Part shown: positions 7,326-16,763 of the stretch, piece after piece
Layout of the letters: each line of letters opens with the position of its first letter
Position numbering within the stretch: the stretch's first letter is position 1
NCBI GenBank assembly: GCA_964602655.1
Contig: CAZRSF010000001.1
Coordinates: 1-64,000, forward strand
Source of the DNA: Moduliflexus sp964602655
Lineage (GTDB): Bacteria > Moduliflexota > Moduliflexia > Moduliflexales > Moduliflexaceae
Direction of reading: 5' to 3'
DNA: 64,000 nucleotides
Notes under the pieces: model-generated
Seen by the model: only the letters and a program-made list of their open reading frames with translations
What the model was told of the DNA's origin: nothing
Databases searched by the model: none
Made by a program: the position numbers and the translations under genes

Positions 7326-10300
7326 TTATACGTCCGACACGATATTCGCCATCCGCTGATGATCGACGCGGCAAATTCTGAGGTAGTCGCACCATTCGCA
7401 TTTGGCGGCAGTTTCGCCGAGCGTGGTCGGATGAAAGCGCCCGTCTTGAATCTGCGTATGAATCTGCGCGGCGCGGTTGGCATAGTCTCGCAACAGCGCA
7501 AGCAGTTCGTCGGAACTCTCGCACAAGCCTTTCGCGCCGGGAAAATAGCGCGAATCGTCTTGTGCGCCAAGCGGACTTTTCGCGCCGATCTCATGCGGCG
7601 ATTTGACCTGATAATACGCGCCGCCGATCACATCGAACGTCTCGCCGAGCAGCTCCCGCAACGCCAGAAGATACAACGGCAGTTGAAAATGCAGGCCGCG
7701 TTTGATCTCCTTCATTGACGGCGCGCTGCCGGTTTTATAGTCCACAATCAGCGCTTTGGGTCGCGCTGCGCCGCCATTTTCTCCGGCGTCCGCGTCAATT
7801 CGATCTATTTTCCCCATCAACTGAAGCTGCTGCTCTTGGCCGCTTGCATCAAGGCCGCGCAGCGTGTACGGCGCGACGGAGAGGCGATAGCCAGCGTCGG
7901 CATTCATGCCGAACGCGGCGGCGAGATAACGCGGTCGCGCTGCGCCTAACCTGCCGGATTCCTGTTCCACGAATTTCGATAGTACTCCTTGCCAATCTGC
8001 TCCGGCGTATTCCGCGTCATCATCCGCATAGCCTGGCAATCCCGCGGAGAGGCCGAAAACAGTCATGTCCCAGAATGCGCCGCCGAAATCATAGTGCGCC
8101 AACTCTGCGCGGAGCGTGTCTGCGATGCGCTGTCGCGCTTCTATCAGCCATGTTCCGGGCTGCGCCGCTCGCTGCAAAAATGCCTCGTCCGCCATGCCCG
8201 GCTGTTCGCCCGCATAAAATCGGAATAAGACCGCATGAATCAACGCGCCGAGCGTCAACGCCGAGAACTCCTGCCCTACCGGCGGCAACGGCGCAAGTTG
8301 CAGAATGCGCTGGAACAGGAATTTGATCGGACAGCGGGCGTAGAGGTCGAACTCCGCCGCGTGATAGACGTGCTGAGCGTAACGGTCGCTTAACAGGCGT
8401 TTCGTCCAGTTTGCCGTCAACATCCCATCGAATTCCGAAAACGCCGTTTCGCGCCGTCGCGCTTCGTGTTCGAGGCTTTTCAGAAAATGGGCGACTGTCA
8501 TCGCGTCGCGCTGCTGCCGGAATGTTTCGAGCGCGGCGCGAATCAGGCTCGGATGATTGTCGGCTGTCGGCTGCTTTCCAAGCCATTCCGCAAGGTCGGA
8601 AAATGTGTAGCATTGCGCGAGTGAGGAATCCTCATTTTTGCCCTGAAAGGGCGTAGGAATACAGCCTGGGGATTCATCCCCAGGAACAGATCGCATATCA
8701 GAGGATACGCCCTGAAAGGGCGCAGGAGAAGATTCCACCGCACTTTCAGGGCGGACGGCGGCAACGTCGGGTTTCATGGGGATAAATCCCCATGCTGTAT
8801 TCTTCTGCCCTTTCAGGGCAAACGTCTCGTCGTTTCGAAGAACGGTTGACGGATGGTTCGAAGCCTCCAATTCCGCTTTGACGCGCTCGATGTAGGTTGA
8901 TGGCAGCAGGTCGCTTTCGTCTTCCTGACGCGGATACGAGAGATACAGCCGGTCGGTCGGGTTATGAATCGTCAAATAAAACAGATAGGCGCTCTGCTTG
9001 AGTTTGTCCGCAAACGTGGGCAGGCCGACGATTTGCGCGTCCTGCTCGGACAGAAAGATGGACGTGTCCTCCTGCCCCGGAAAGTCTTTTTCCGCCAATC
9101 CGCCGAAAAAGAGGTGGCGAAACGAGGTTTGCCGGGCGTCCTGCGCTGTCATCACGAACACCGCGTCGTCGAATTCCTGCCGGACGTAATACGTCTCGCT
9201 TTGCACCGTCAATTGGAGCAGATCGAACAGATCGCGCAGTGGCATTTCCGCACGAGTTTTGGCGAGTTCCTGGCGCAACAGGTTCATCAGATTCAGCAAG
9301 CGTTGCAAAGCCGCGAATTCCCGCTCGCGAATGGCGCGATCCGGCGCGCGCAGAATGCGTTCCGGGACGCGCAGGCGATGAATCAGCGTGACAAGCGTTT
9401 GCAGCATTTCAACGGCGGAACGCGGTTCGGGCGCATCGAATGGGGCGAGCAGGTCGAAAAAATTCAGCAACGCGGGCAGCAGCGCGTATTCGACCGGATA
9501 AGGCGCTTCGACCTGTTGGCGACACGCCGCGATCTGTTCGAGCCAGGCCGCCTTGCCTTGCATCACGCCGAAGGAGCGCAGCAGCGCATCCAATGCCGGA
9601 TAGCTCGCGGAATTCAACGGCGGCGTCCCTTCGACTTCAATCAACGGCGACGCAAAACAGGCGCGAATCGCGTCGTAACTATACTCGTCCAACGCGACCT
9701 GCATCAGGCGGAAGATCGCCGTCGCGACCGGCGATGAAGCGAGCGGATTCCCCTCGAACATGGTCAGCGGAATGCCGTAACGCGGGAAGATTTCGCGAAT
9801 CAGCGGCGTGTATGGTTCGAGTTTCGGAAACGCGACGCCGATGTCGCGAAACGCGCCGACATGGCGGTCGCGATAGAGCGTTCGGATGGTCGCGGCCATC
9901 CAGGCGACTTCCGCGCTTCGGTCTTGCGCTGAGCGAATGAGAACGGAATCGAGCGGGCGATGCAGCAGCGCGGCGGGCTGTTCCTGGGGTTCGGCGCGTT
10001 CCGCGACCATCAAGCGGCGTTGCGGCGCGTACGGACGCACGGAGCAGCCGGAACGCTGAAGAAACGCGCAGACATCTCGCAGCAAAGCAAAAGTTTTGAC
10101 GCCGCGCTCCTGTTCCGGCCAATTGTACGGATTATACGGCATGTCAAGCGTGAAGACCGTCTGTTCGAATTGCGCGAACAGGGCGAGCATGACGTGCTGA
10201 TCCGGGGCGGGAAGCTCGTAATAGCCTTCCAGCACGAGCAATTCCGGGGACGGAACGACGCTGCGGATGTCGAACGTTCCGGCGGCGGCGCATTCGGCGG

Positions 10301-10856
10301 CGGTCAGAAAGATGCCGGGCTGGTCTGTGACGCGCAAGTCGTCCAATTCGCGGCAATATAATTCGAGCAGCGCGGTCAAATCGTGATAGAGCTTGCGCTG
10401 ACGCCCCCGGCAGCGTTGAAAGCGTTCAGCCAATCGGTCGGCGTCATGCAGGCCGATCCGCCGAATATCCACGATAAATTCCAGCAATTTCGCGACAAGG
10501 CCGGGATGTTCGCGCACATGGCGCAGAGGAAACGTCTCGCCGAATTGACCGGCATGACGGCGAAGCACGTCTTCCAGCAGCAATTTTTGCTCCAATCCGC
10601 CGAGCAGCCGTTTGCGTCCGGGCAGCGTCCGATGCCACTGCCGCAGCAGATCGGAAAGCGTCGAGATCGGCAGGTGAAAGCCGCCGCCCGTTTCGCGCAG
10701 CGCCCGCTGTCGAAGCTGCCGCGTGCGGGCGTCGCCCCGCGCGAGATACAAACAGGATTGCCCCTCGCCCGCCCGAAGATAGCCGAGGCAGCGCTGAAAG
10801 ACTTCTTCGCTTTTGCCATCGTATGCTGCGCCGTACAGCGCGGTCACTACCGCCAT
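7326..10856 (-). CDS. AddB/RexB-like PD-(D/E)XK nuclease-helicase subunit
   Basis: At 1176 aa it has the layout of the AddB subunit of AddAB, which resects double-strand breaks. The N-terminal half is a UvrD-like inactivated helicase fold. The C-terminal nuclease shows GKIDRID, then IVDYKTG (catalytic D and K) and the QLPLY (QxxxY) motif. Cys at RCPIKFLF and the terminal CEWCDYLRIC supply the four ligands of the AddB-type iron-sulfur staple. The frame is intact but residues ~680-740 are encoded by inverted repeats (8639-8820). No AddA partner lies in the window. A ribosome site AAGGATGG precedes ATG 10856. It could also be a related PDDEXK protein acting with another helicase. Confidence 0.85.
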   Translation of the reverse strand: MAVVTALYGAAYDGKSEEVFQRCLGYLRAGEGQSCLYLARGDARTRQLRQRALRETGGGFHLPISTLSDLLRQWHRTLPGRKRLLGGLEQKLLLEDVLRRHAGQFGETFPLRHVREHPGLVAKLLEFIVDIRRIGLHDADRLAERFQRCRGRQRKLYHDLTALLELYCRELDDLRVTDQPGIFLTAAECAAAGTFDIRSVVPSPELLVLEGYYELPAPDQHVMLALFAQFEQTVFTLDMPYNPYNWPEQERGVKTFALLRDVCAFLQRSGCSVRPYAPQRRLMVAERAEPQEQPAALLHRPLDSVLIRSAQDRSAEVAWMAATIRTLYRDRHVGAFRDIGVAFPKLEPYTPLIREIFPRYGIPLTMFEGNPLASSPVATAIFRLMQVALDEYSYDAIRACFASPLIEVEGTPPLNSASYPALDALLRSFGVMQGKAAWLEQIAACRQQVEAPYPVEYALLPALLNFFDLLAPFDAPEPRSAVEMLQTLVTLIHRLRVPERILRAPDRAIREREFAALQRLLNLMNLLRQELAKTRAEMPLRDLFDLLQLTVQSETYYVRQEFDDAVFVMTAQDARQTSFRHLFFGGLAEKDFPGQEDTSIFLSEQDAQIVGLPTFADKLKQSAYLFYLTIHNPTDRLYLSYPRQEDESDLLPSTYIERVKAELEASNHPSTVLRNDETFALKGQKNTAWGFIPMKPDVAAVRPESAVESSPAPFQGVSSDMRSVPGDESPGCIPTPFQGKNEDSSLAQCYTFSDLAEWLGKQPTADNHPSLIRAALETFRQQRDAMTVAHFLKSLEHEARRRETAFSEFDGMLTANWTKRLLSDRYAQHVYHAAEFDLYARCPIKFLFQRILQLAPLPPVGQEFSALTLGALIHAVLFRFYAGEQPGMADEAFLQRAAQPGTWLIEARQRIADTLRAELAHYDFGGAFWDMTVFGLSAGLPGYADDDAEYAGADWQGVLSKFVEQESGRLGAARPRYLAAAFGMNADAGYRLSVAPYTLRGLDASGQEQQLQLMGKIDRIDADAGENGGAARPKALIVDYKTGSAPSMKEIKRGLHFQLPLYLLALRELLGETFDVIGGAYYQVKSPHEIGAKSPLGAQDDSRYFPGAKGLCESSDELLALLRDYANRAAQIHTQIQDGRFHPTTLGETAAKCEWCDYLRICRVDHQRMANIVSDV
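8639..8820. repeat. In-frame composite palindromic repeat inside the AddB-like gene
   Basis: A 44-base arm (8639-8682) is nearly the reverse complement of 8777-8820. Each arm holds CCCTGAAAGGG and a TGGGGAT...ATCCCCA hairpin. A further CCCTGAAAGGG copy lies at about 8710 and a half-site near 8745. It adds about 60 codons without breaking the frame and encodes repeats such as APFQG and TPFQG. It falls between the helicase-like and nuclease parts, probably in a flexible linker. Confidence 0.88.
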
Positions 10857-10886
10857 AGCTTTTCCATCCTTTCGCTCACGAAACTA

Positions 10887-10915
10887 TTGACAGAATTTGA
10901 TTGACGAGAAATGAT
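10887..10915 (+). promoter_or_regulatory. Candidate sigma-70 promoter upstream of foldase genes
   Basis: A perfect -35 TTGACA (10887-10892), a 17-base spacer and AATGAT (10910-10915) as -10. It lies ~180 bases before the lipoprotein foldase; the intervening leader is A+T-rich and shows no obvious riboswitch. Prediction by eye only. Confidence 0.4.
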
Positions 10916-11097
10916 GCTACGGAAATATTGCAAAAGAAAGACAATAAAAAAAACGCGCAGATTGAAAATTTTTCTTCACGGTGACGAATATAACAATTAG
11001 CGGACGAAATGATCGTTTCGCTTGCTGTTTTGTCAAATTTAAAACGACAACGCGTACTTGAAATATTTTCACATCAGAGCATTACATGGGAGAAAAC

Positions 11098-12150
11098 ATG
11101 AGACGACGTTCTCAGTTGATGATGGCCTGTTCTGTATGCGGGTTGTTATTGCTCATCATCGGACTTGTTGCCGGTTGCGGCGGCAAATCGGACGAGCAGA
11201 TCAGCGATGAGGATTTGCTGGATGAACCGCTCGAAGGCGACGAACAGACACCGCAAGCCGCGGAGAGTCCGAATGCCGTATCACTGCCGGACACGGTCGC
11301 GGCAACGGTCAACGGTGAAGAGATTACGATCTCAGCCCTGTCGGAACGCTTACATGTCGCATTGAACAAAGAGGAACAGCGTGAGCCGGATGACTACGTG
11401 CTGCGGCAATTGCGGGAAACGACGCTGCAAGAGTTAATCAGGCAGCGCCTGATCGCGCAGCAAGCCCGCGCGCAAAACGTGACCGTGACCGACGACGAGT
11501 TTCAGCAGTTTGTGCGGCAGGTGCAGGAAGAATACCACGGCGAGGACATTCAGGATATTCTGAAGGAACAGGGACAAGCTTACCCTGAGTGGGAAATCGC
11601 GCAGCGCGAAACGCTGTTATTGGAAAAACTCGCCGATCTGAATATGCAATCCATGACGACCGTTGCGCCGCAGGAAGTCGAGCAATACTACGAACGGCAT
11701 AAAGACAAATACGATTACCCGGCGCAAGTGCGCGCGAGTCAGATTTTGACCTACGAGGAACACACGGCGGCACAAGCGCTTCAAGCGATTCGGAACGGCC
11801 TGCCGTTCGACGAGGCTGCCCGGAAATATTCGGAAAGCGAAGATGCGGCGAATGGCGGCGATTTGGGCTTTTTCGCGCGCGGAGTCATGCCGCCGGAATT
11901 CGATGAGGTCATCTTCACGCTCAAGATCGGAGATGTGAGCGAGGTGGTTCGCACCCCGTATGGCTATCAAATTTTCACGCTGACCGGCCAGCGCGACGCG
12001 CACACCGTGACATTCGACGATGCTAAAGCACAAATCGAACGACTGCTGAAAAAACAAAAGCGCATGTTTGCCATTGATTTATGGATGGCGGAACTTGAAA
12101 CGAACGCAACAATTATATTCAACCAATCTCGAATTCTCCAAGTCAATTAA
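11098..12150 (+). CDS. Lipoprotein peptidyl-prolyl isomerase, SurA/PrsA-like parvulin
   Basis: ATG 11098 is preferred over 11086 because GGGAGA sits five bases before it. The first ~28 residues are a lipoprotein signal ending in the lipobox LVAGC, so the protein is membrane-anchored outside the cytoplasm. An acidic linker follows, then a SurA_N-like helical chaperone domain (~60-180) and one rotamase domain (~200-300) with the parvulin pattern ASQIL...F..AARKYSES..A..GGDLGFFARG. It assists folding of exported proteins. The next gene is a second parvulin, probably in one operon. Family sure; orthology to PrsA or SurA open. Confidence 0.87.
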   Translation: MRRRSQLMMACSVCGLLLLIIGLVAGCGGKSDEQISDEDLLDEPLEGDEQTPQAAESPNAVSLPDTVAATVNGEEITISALSERLHVALNKEEQREPDDYVLRQLRETTLQELIRQRLIAQQARAQNVTVTDDEFQQFVRQVQEEYHGEDIQDILKEQGQAYPEWEIAQRETLLLEKLADLNMQSMTTVAPQEVEQYYERHKDKYDYPAQVRASQILTYEEHTAAQALQAIRNGLPFDEAARKYSESEDAANGGDLGFFARGVMPPEFDEVIFTLKIGDVSEVVRTPYGYQIFTLTGQRDAHTVTFDDAKAQIERLLKKQKRMFAIDLWMAELETNATIIFNQSRILQVN

Positions 12151-12213
12151 CTCAGGCAACGCTATTGAATCGCAATGAACGCTGCTATTCGAATAGCGCG
12201 TGCCGGATACGTT

Positions 12214-13167
12214 ATGAAGAAGGTTGTCACAGGATGTCTTGCGCTGTTAGGATTACACATCGGCCTCGCGGCTGCCGCGGCTGAACGCATTGATGGCGTT
12301 GTGGCGGTGGTGAATAAAAACATCGTCACGCTTTCCCGCCTCCAGGAAATCGAACAGGAATTTTCGAATCAGGGGCGCTTGTCTGCTGCTGACGATGAAA
12401 AAACGCGGCGGGAAAAAGCGCTCGCCTTTCTTATTGAAAACGAACTGATCATCCAAAAGGCGGAAGAAAACGGCGTGGCCGTGACAAACGACGAGTTGAA
12501 AGCCGCCCTGGACGATGTCAAAAAGCGGAATAACATTTTTACCGACGACGAGCTAAAAGCGGCAATCAATAAGCAAAGTACGACATGGGACGAATATCTT
12601 GACGATATCCGCAAACAAATCAAAATCGCCAAGCTGATGAATTTGGAAGTCCGGTCGAAAGTCCAGATTGCCGAGGACGAAGTCAGCGTTTATTTTGAGG
12701 AACATCGCGCCGATTTTCCGGCAGCGCCTGCCGAAGTGCATGTCCGGCAAATTTTTCTTTCCATCGGGCCAGATGCCAGCGAGGCCGATGCGCTCGCCGT
12801 GCAGAATAAGGCGACTCGTATTGTTGAGGAATTGCGCGGCGGCGCGGATTTTGCGGCGATGGCAACAGAACATTCGGAACATCCGTCCGCAGCGAATGGC
12901 GGCGAATTGGGCAAATTCAAGGAAGGGCAGTTAGCCGCGCCGTTCGATTACGCGTTCAAGATGTCTGCCGGAGAAATCAGCGATCCCGTGCGCTTCAACG
13001 ATGGATTGTATATTTTGTACGTGGATACGAAAACCGGCGGCGAAGAAAATGCGCTGCAAAACGCTAGAGAGGCGATTCGCCGCAAATTGTTCGAACAAAA
13101 AGCCGATGCGCTGTATAAGCAATGGATCGTAGATTTGAAAAAAACCGCTTATATTGAAATTCGATAA
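12214..13167 (+). CDS. Periplasmic SurA-like peptidyl-prolyl isomerase
   Basis: From ATG 12214 (an upstream ATG at 12175 is possible) the protein opens with a signal peptide, MKKVVTGCLALLGLHIGLAA, then the SurA-like start IDGVVAVVNKNIVTLSRL. A helical SurA_N domain (to ~160) precedes one parvulin domain with VRQIFL...ATEHSEHPSAANGGELGKF. E. coli SurA has two rotamase domains; this has one. The likely role is chaperoning outer-membrane or secreted proteins in the periplasm. It lies 63 bases after the lipoprotein parvulin and is followed by a hairpin with T-tract. Confidence 0.86.
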   Translation: MKKVVTGCLALLGLHIGLAAAAAERIDGVVAVVNKNIVTLSRLQEIEQEFSNQGRLSAADDEKTRREKALAFLIENELIIQKAEENGVAVTNDELKAALDDVKKRNNIFTDDELKAAINKQSTTWDEYLDDIRKQIKIAKLMNLEVRSKVQIAEDEVSVYFEEHRADFPAAPAEVHVRQIFLSIGPDASEADALAVQNKATRIVEELRGGADFAAMATEHSEHPSAANGGELGKFKEGQLAAPFDYAFKMSAGEISDPVRFNDGLYILYVDTKTGGEENALQNAREAIRRKLFEQKADALYKQWIVDLKKTAYIEIR

Positions 13168-13197
13168 TCATCATCGCAAAAGATACGACATTGTAGG

Positions 13198-13220
13198 GGC
13201 GTTCGATTGAACGCCTTTTT
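13198..13220 (+). terminator. Rho-independent terminator after the foldase pair
   Basis: GGCGTTC (13198-13204) pairs with GAACGCC (13209-13215) over a GATT loop, followed by five T. A second small palindrome, AGCCCTG with CAGGGCT, comes directly after. The element also belongs to the dispersed repeat theme of this genome. Confidence 0.65.
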
Positions 13221-13250
13221 CAGCCCTGTCAGGGCTTCTGAGTTGCCATT

Positions 13251-13529
13251 ATGCGATTGGATTACTTCCTCAAAATCAGCCGCCTCGTCAAACGGCGTCC
13301 GTTAGCCAAAGAGATGTGCGACAAGCAGTTGGTTCAGGTAAACGAGCAAGCGGCCAAAGCTGGAAAGGAACTACGGGTGGGCGATATTCTCGCTCTGAAG
13401 TTCCGGCATCGGCGCATGAAAGTCAGAATCGAACGCCTGCCGGAACGCGCTGTCGTGAAAGATGATGCCGCAACGTTGTACACCGTGTTAGAGGACATTC
13501 AGGAACACGAGGACGAACTGTCGTGGTAA
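13251..13529 (+). CDS. S4-domain RNA-binding protein, RqcP/Hsp15-like
   Basis: 92 aa. The N-terminus MRLDYFLKISRLVKRRPLAK is the S4 RNA-binding fold seen in RqcP (YabO) and Hsp15; ELRVGDILAL completes it. RqcP helps make C-terminal alanine tails on stalled 50S-nascent chain complexes, while Hsp15 binds free 50S with nascent chains. The length (~90 aa, no C-terminal basic tail) favours RqcP. It overlaps the start of the next gene by 7 bases. Confidence 0.88.
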   Translation: MRLDYFLKISRLVKRRPLAKEMCDKQLVQVNEQAAKAGKELRVGDILALKFRHRRMKVRIERLPERAVVKDDAATLYTVLEDIQEHEDELSW

Positions 13530-14860
13530 GATTCAAACAACTCAAGCCGGGAAAATTGTATCGCCTGACGTGTGGGGGCGTCAGCATTGCGCTGGCAAGC
13601 GTGGCCGTCCTTTTTCCTCAAGCGATTTCCGGTTTGTTTGCGCTCGTGCTGATTGGCCTGGTCGTCGCTGGAATCGTGTTGGACGCGTATCTGAATCGCG
13701 TCGTCACGCACTTGAAAAACGTTGAAGCCAAAATTCAGGGGTCGTTCAAAAATTTCGAAGATCGGGAAAAGCAGTATCAATACAGCGTGGACGAGATGCA
13801 GAAAGAGCTTGCCCGGCTGCAACACCTCAACATCAGTTTGCAGGAAGCCAAAACCTTCGAAGCGATCCTGTCGCAGCTTGCCGAAGCCGCCTATTATATC
13901 CTCGAATTCGAGCGTGTGCTGATTTTTCTGTTCAATCCGATCACCAACATGTTGGAATGCCGCGAGGTCAAAGCGGCGCGCGACATGCCGATTGAAGGGC
14001 TTCACGCGCCAGTCACGCCGGATGGAGGCGTTCTGGCGAAAGCGTTTTCGGAGCAGCAGATTTTTCATATCAAAGACGTGGCGAATATGCCGCAGGACTA
14101 TCAGCTTGCGCCGCCGTATCAGGACATTTTCCCTACGCAGCCCGCGACGATGGTTCTGCTGCCGTTAGTGGTGAACGACCAGAAATTAGGACTCCTGTTA
14201 GCGGATCATACGTCGCCGCAAGAATATGCGACGCATCAACCGCTGGAACTCTTAAAACTCTTCGCATATCAGGCATCGCTCTCGATTGCCAACATCAAAA
14301 TGCAGGAAGAACTGCATCATTTGAACCTCGAATTGGAACAGAACTATCAGGAACTCCTGAAGCGTCGCGAATTTTACGCGCTGATCGCGCAAGACCTGTC
14401 GTCCGCCATGACAGAGATGTCCCTTTCCATCGCGCAAGTGACGGAGAGCGCACAGCATTTGACCGCGCAGAGCGAACATTTGATTCGGCAGGGGAATGAA
14501 TTGTTGAAACACCTCTCCAATATTGACGACATTATCGCCTCGATCAACAATGTCACGCGGCAAACCAAGCTCTTAGCGTTCAATGCCACCATCGAAGCGG
14601 TGCGCGTGGGCGACGCCGGGCGCGGGTTCGCCGTCGTCGCCGAAGAAGTCCGCAAGTTAGCGCAGCACAGCGCCGACGATTCGACCACGATCAAAGCGAC
14701 GCTGCATACGATGCAACAGGCGATCAAAGCGATTGCCGAAGTCGCGGACGTGACACATAACATCGCGCTGCTGCAACAACAAGGCACGCAGCAGATGAAT
14801 ATCGTCACCAAAGACGTGTTGAAACGGACGGAAGACCTCGTAGATTCCCTGCAAGTCTAA
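13523..14860 (+). CDS. Membrane-anchored GAF plus chemoreceptor-like signalling protein
   Basis: Starts at GTG 13523, overlapping the S4 gene, so translation is probably coupled. Residues ~14-55 make two membrane helices without a periplasmic domain; a coiled coil (~60-110) follows, then a GAF domain (~115-260). The C-terminal half is a methyl-accepting-type helical hairpin whose tip reads NATIEAVRVGDAGRGFAVVA, the conserved CheA/CheW contact region. There is no HAMP domain. It is predicted to signal to a CheA-type kinase from a cytoplasmic sensor. The hairpin is short, so it may be an atypical receptor. Confidence 0.83.
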   Translation: MVRFKQLKPGKLYRLTCGGVSIALASVAVLFPQAISGLFALVLIGLVVAGIVLDAYLNRVVTHLKNVEAKIQGSFKNFEDREKQYQYSVDEMQKELARLQHLNISLQEAKTFEAILSQLAEAAYYILEFERVLIFLFNPITNMLECREVKAARDMPIEGLHAPVTPDGGVLAKAFSEQQIFHIKDVANMPQDYQLAPPYQDIFPTQPATMVLLPLVVNDQKLGLLLADHTSPQEYATHQPLELLKLFAYQASLSIANIKMQEELHHLNLELEQNYQELLKRREFYALIAQDLSSAMTEMSLSIAQVTESAQHLTAQSEHLIRQGNELLKHLSNIDDIIASINNVTRQTKLLAFNATIEAVRVGDAGRGFAVVAEEVRKLAQHSADDSTTIKATLHTMQQAIKAIAEVADVTHNIALLQQQGTQQMNIVTKDVLKRTEDLVDSLQV

Positions 14861-15176
14861 CACATTGCGTCGTCTGGCTAAGCGGTCGCTTTGTCGCGAT
14901 GTTTCGCCTGACATGCCGGATCATTGAGTGGCTGTCATCACCTGGCTGGCCGTGTGCATCGTTCATCCCCTCCTGAAAGGTCATGAACGATGCATACGAT
15001 GGCGCTTTGCGCGGAAAATAACATCGCCATTTCATTCTTGACGGAACACAACCATTTTCTTGCGCAGATCAATGGGCCGCAAATAGGTGGCAATGGCTTT
15101 GGCATCGCGGACTGCCTTTTACAGGGCAGGATTTCACGACGCTGAAGTTGTCAATGAGATGAACGGTGTATTTAAA
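14861..15176. other. 316-base intergenic region with one strong inverted repeat
   Basis: No gene is evident. The only clear structure is a perfect 12-base inverted repeat, TGCATCGTTCAT (14955-14966) and ATGAACGATGCA (14983-14994), with a 16-base loop. It lies between converging genes and may act as a bidirectional terminator, though it lacks T-tracts. Confidence 0.6.
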
Positions 15177-16667
15177 TTAAGAATTGGTATCACATCGTTT
15201 TAAGAAAAGCGAACTATCTTTGATGATTTTGACGATGCTTACAAAAATCACGAAGAATTCCAACCGTCCGAGAAACATGCCGATGGTTTCCGTCCACAGC
15301 AAACCGGTTGGGGCTGTCGCGCTGGTTATCCCGATGGAAAGTCCGACATCTCCTAATGCTGACGCAAATTCGAACAGCGCATCCCTCGTGGAATAACCAT
15401 ACGCCATCAGGATTCCGCTGCCTAAAAAATAGGTCACAAGATACAGAAAGACGAACGCCACGACATTTTTGATATGGCTATCACTGACAAATACTTTCTG
15501 TTCGCCCTGCCAGACCGCGTTTTCGACGATTGCCGTTCTCGGTTTGAAGAATCGGGTCATTTCCCAGACCACTGTTTTATAGAGCAGATAGATACGATAC
15601 TGCTTGATCGCGCCGGCTGTCGAACACGTGCCTCCGCCGACCAGCATCAAGACTGTCAATACAAAGACTCCAAGCGCGTCCCACTTTTGATAGAACACCG
15701 TAGAAAATCCTGTCGTCGTCAGCGCCGACACCGTTTCGAAAACAGCCACGCGCACGCTTTTTGCCATCGGCAGCGCAAGCGCGGGGCAGGTGAACAGCCA
15801 GAGCAGCAGCGCGCCAAGCACGATCATCAGCGTCATCACGCGGACTTCGCCGTTCTTGATAAATGCCTTGAATTTACCGAGCAAAAGCAGGTAGGAGGTC
15901 AGAAAATTCAAGTTGCCGAGAATCATCAGCACCATCGTGATCGCCTCGATGAGCGGGGAATCCCAATAGCCGATGCTTTCGACCTTCGTTGAAAAGCCGC
16001 CGGTAGAAACCGCTGGAATGGCGTGATTGACAGCGTCGAACATATTCATCCCGGCAAGCCATAAGGCGACAATGCCGAACAGCGTATAGCCGGAATAAAT
16101 GTAAAGCACTAATTTGGCGGAATGACGCACATGCGGCACGAGTTGATCCGTGCGTCCTTCCGCAATCGAAAGCCCCGGTCCGGCTGGCCCGGCGATGGCC
16201 GACAGCATGATAATCACAAAGCCCGAACCGCCTGCGAATTGCATAATCGAGCGCCAGAGCAACACCATTTTGGGCGCGGTCGTGACATCCACCACCGAAA
16301 GCCCGGTCGTCGTATATCCGCTCACCGCTTCGAACACCGCTTGCGTAAAATTCAGTTTCGAAATCAGCATGAGTGGAAACCCCGAAAAGACGCATGCAGC
16401 GACCCAACTGAGCAAGACGATGACTCCGCCTTCTTGCACCGTTAACACTGCCGGTTCTTTGCGTTGAAAACCGCGCCACAGCGCGATGCCGATCCCGCCA
16501 AGCAGCGCGGCGGGCAGCAGAAATCCGACACTATACCGCGCTTCTTCCGGCCAAAAAAACAACACCGTCAGAGGCGTCAAAAGGAGGAGACTGACGATGA
16601 TCAAGATCACGCCCGTGTAGGACAGGATCGCGCAATAGATATGTTGTAAGTGTGCGCTGTTTCTCAT
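15177..16667 (-). CDS. trkH: Trk-type potassium uptake membrane subunit TrkH
   Basis: K+ translocating subunit in the inner membrane. The four pore-loop filters are visible: SGYTTTGLS, AVSTGGFST, SALTTTGFST and SALGDVGLS, each with the key Gly of the TrkH/KtrB/HKT family. About ten or more hydrophobic segments fill the 496 aa, as expected. It is the last gene of a minus-strand operon with two RCK regulators, a response regulator and a kinase. A palindrome separates it from the RCK gene upstream. Confidence 0.96.
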   Translation of the reverse strand: MRNSAHLQHIYCAILSYTGVILIIVSLLLLTPLTVLFFWPEEARYSVGFLLPAALLGGIGIALWRGFQRKEPAVLTVQEGGVIVLLSWVAACVFSGFPLMLISKLNFTQAVFEAVSGYTTTGLSVVDVTTAPKMVLLWRSIMQFAGGSGFVIIMLSAIAGPAGPGLSIAEGRTDQLVPHVRHSAKLVLYIYSGYTLFGIVALWLAGMNMFDAVNHAIPAVSTGGFSTKVESIGYWDSPLIEAITMVLMILGNLNFLTSYLLLLGKFKAFIKNGEVRVMTLMIVLGALLLWLFTCPALALPMAKSVRVAVFETVSALTTTGFSTVFYQKWDALGVFVLTVLMLVGGGTCSTAGAIKQYRIYLLYKTVVWEMTRFFKPRTAIVENAVWQGEQKVFVSDSHIKNVVAFVFLYLVTYFLGSGILMAYGYSTRDALFEFASALGDVGLSIGITSATAPTGLLWTETIGMFLGRLEFFVIFVSIVKIIKDSSLFLKRCDTNS

Positions 16668-16682
16668 AATAGTATAATTTTT

Positions 16683-16732
16683 TCGTACCGCCGACGTCCC
16701 CGTCGGCCTGCGAACGAGGACGTTCGCGGTAC
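16683..16732. repeat. Imperfect palindrome between trkH and trkA
   Basis: CGTACCGCCGACGTCCC at the left pairs imperfectly with GGACGTTCGCGGTACG at the right. It is the same family as the better-conserved copy at 17459-17519. Confidence 0.75.
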
Positions 16733-16763
16733 GGCGCTTTTCAGGAATATCCTCAGTCTTGTT

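Noticed and set aside
14955..14994. Transcription-factor operator at the 12-bp inverted repeat
   Set aside because: It lies between converging gene ends with no promoter nearby; a terminator or repeat remnant is more likely.
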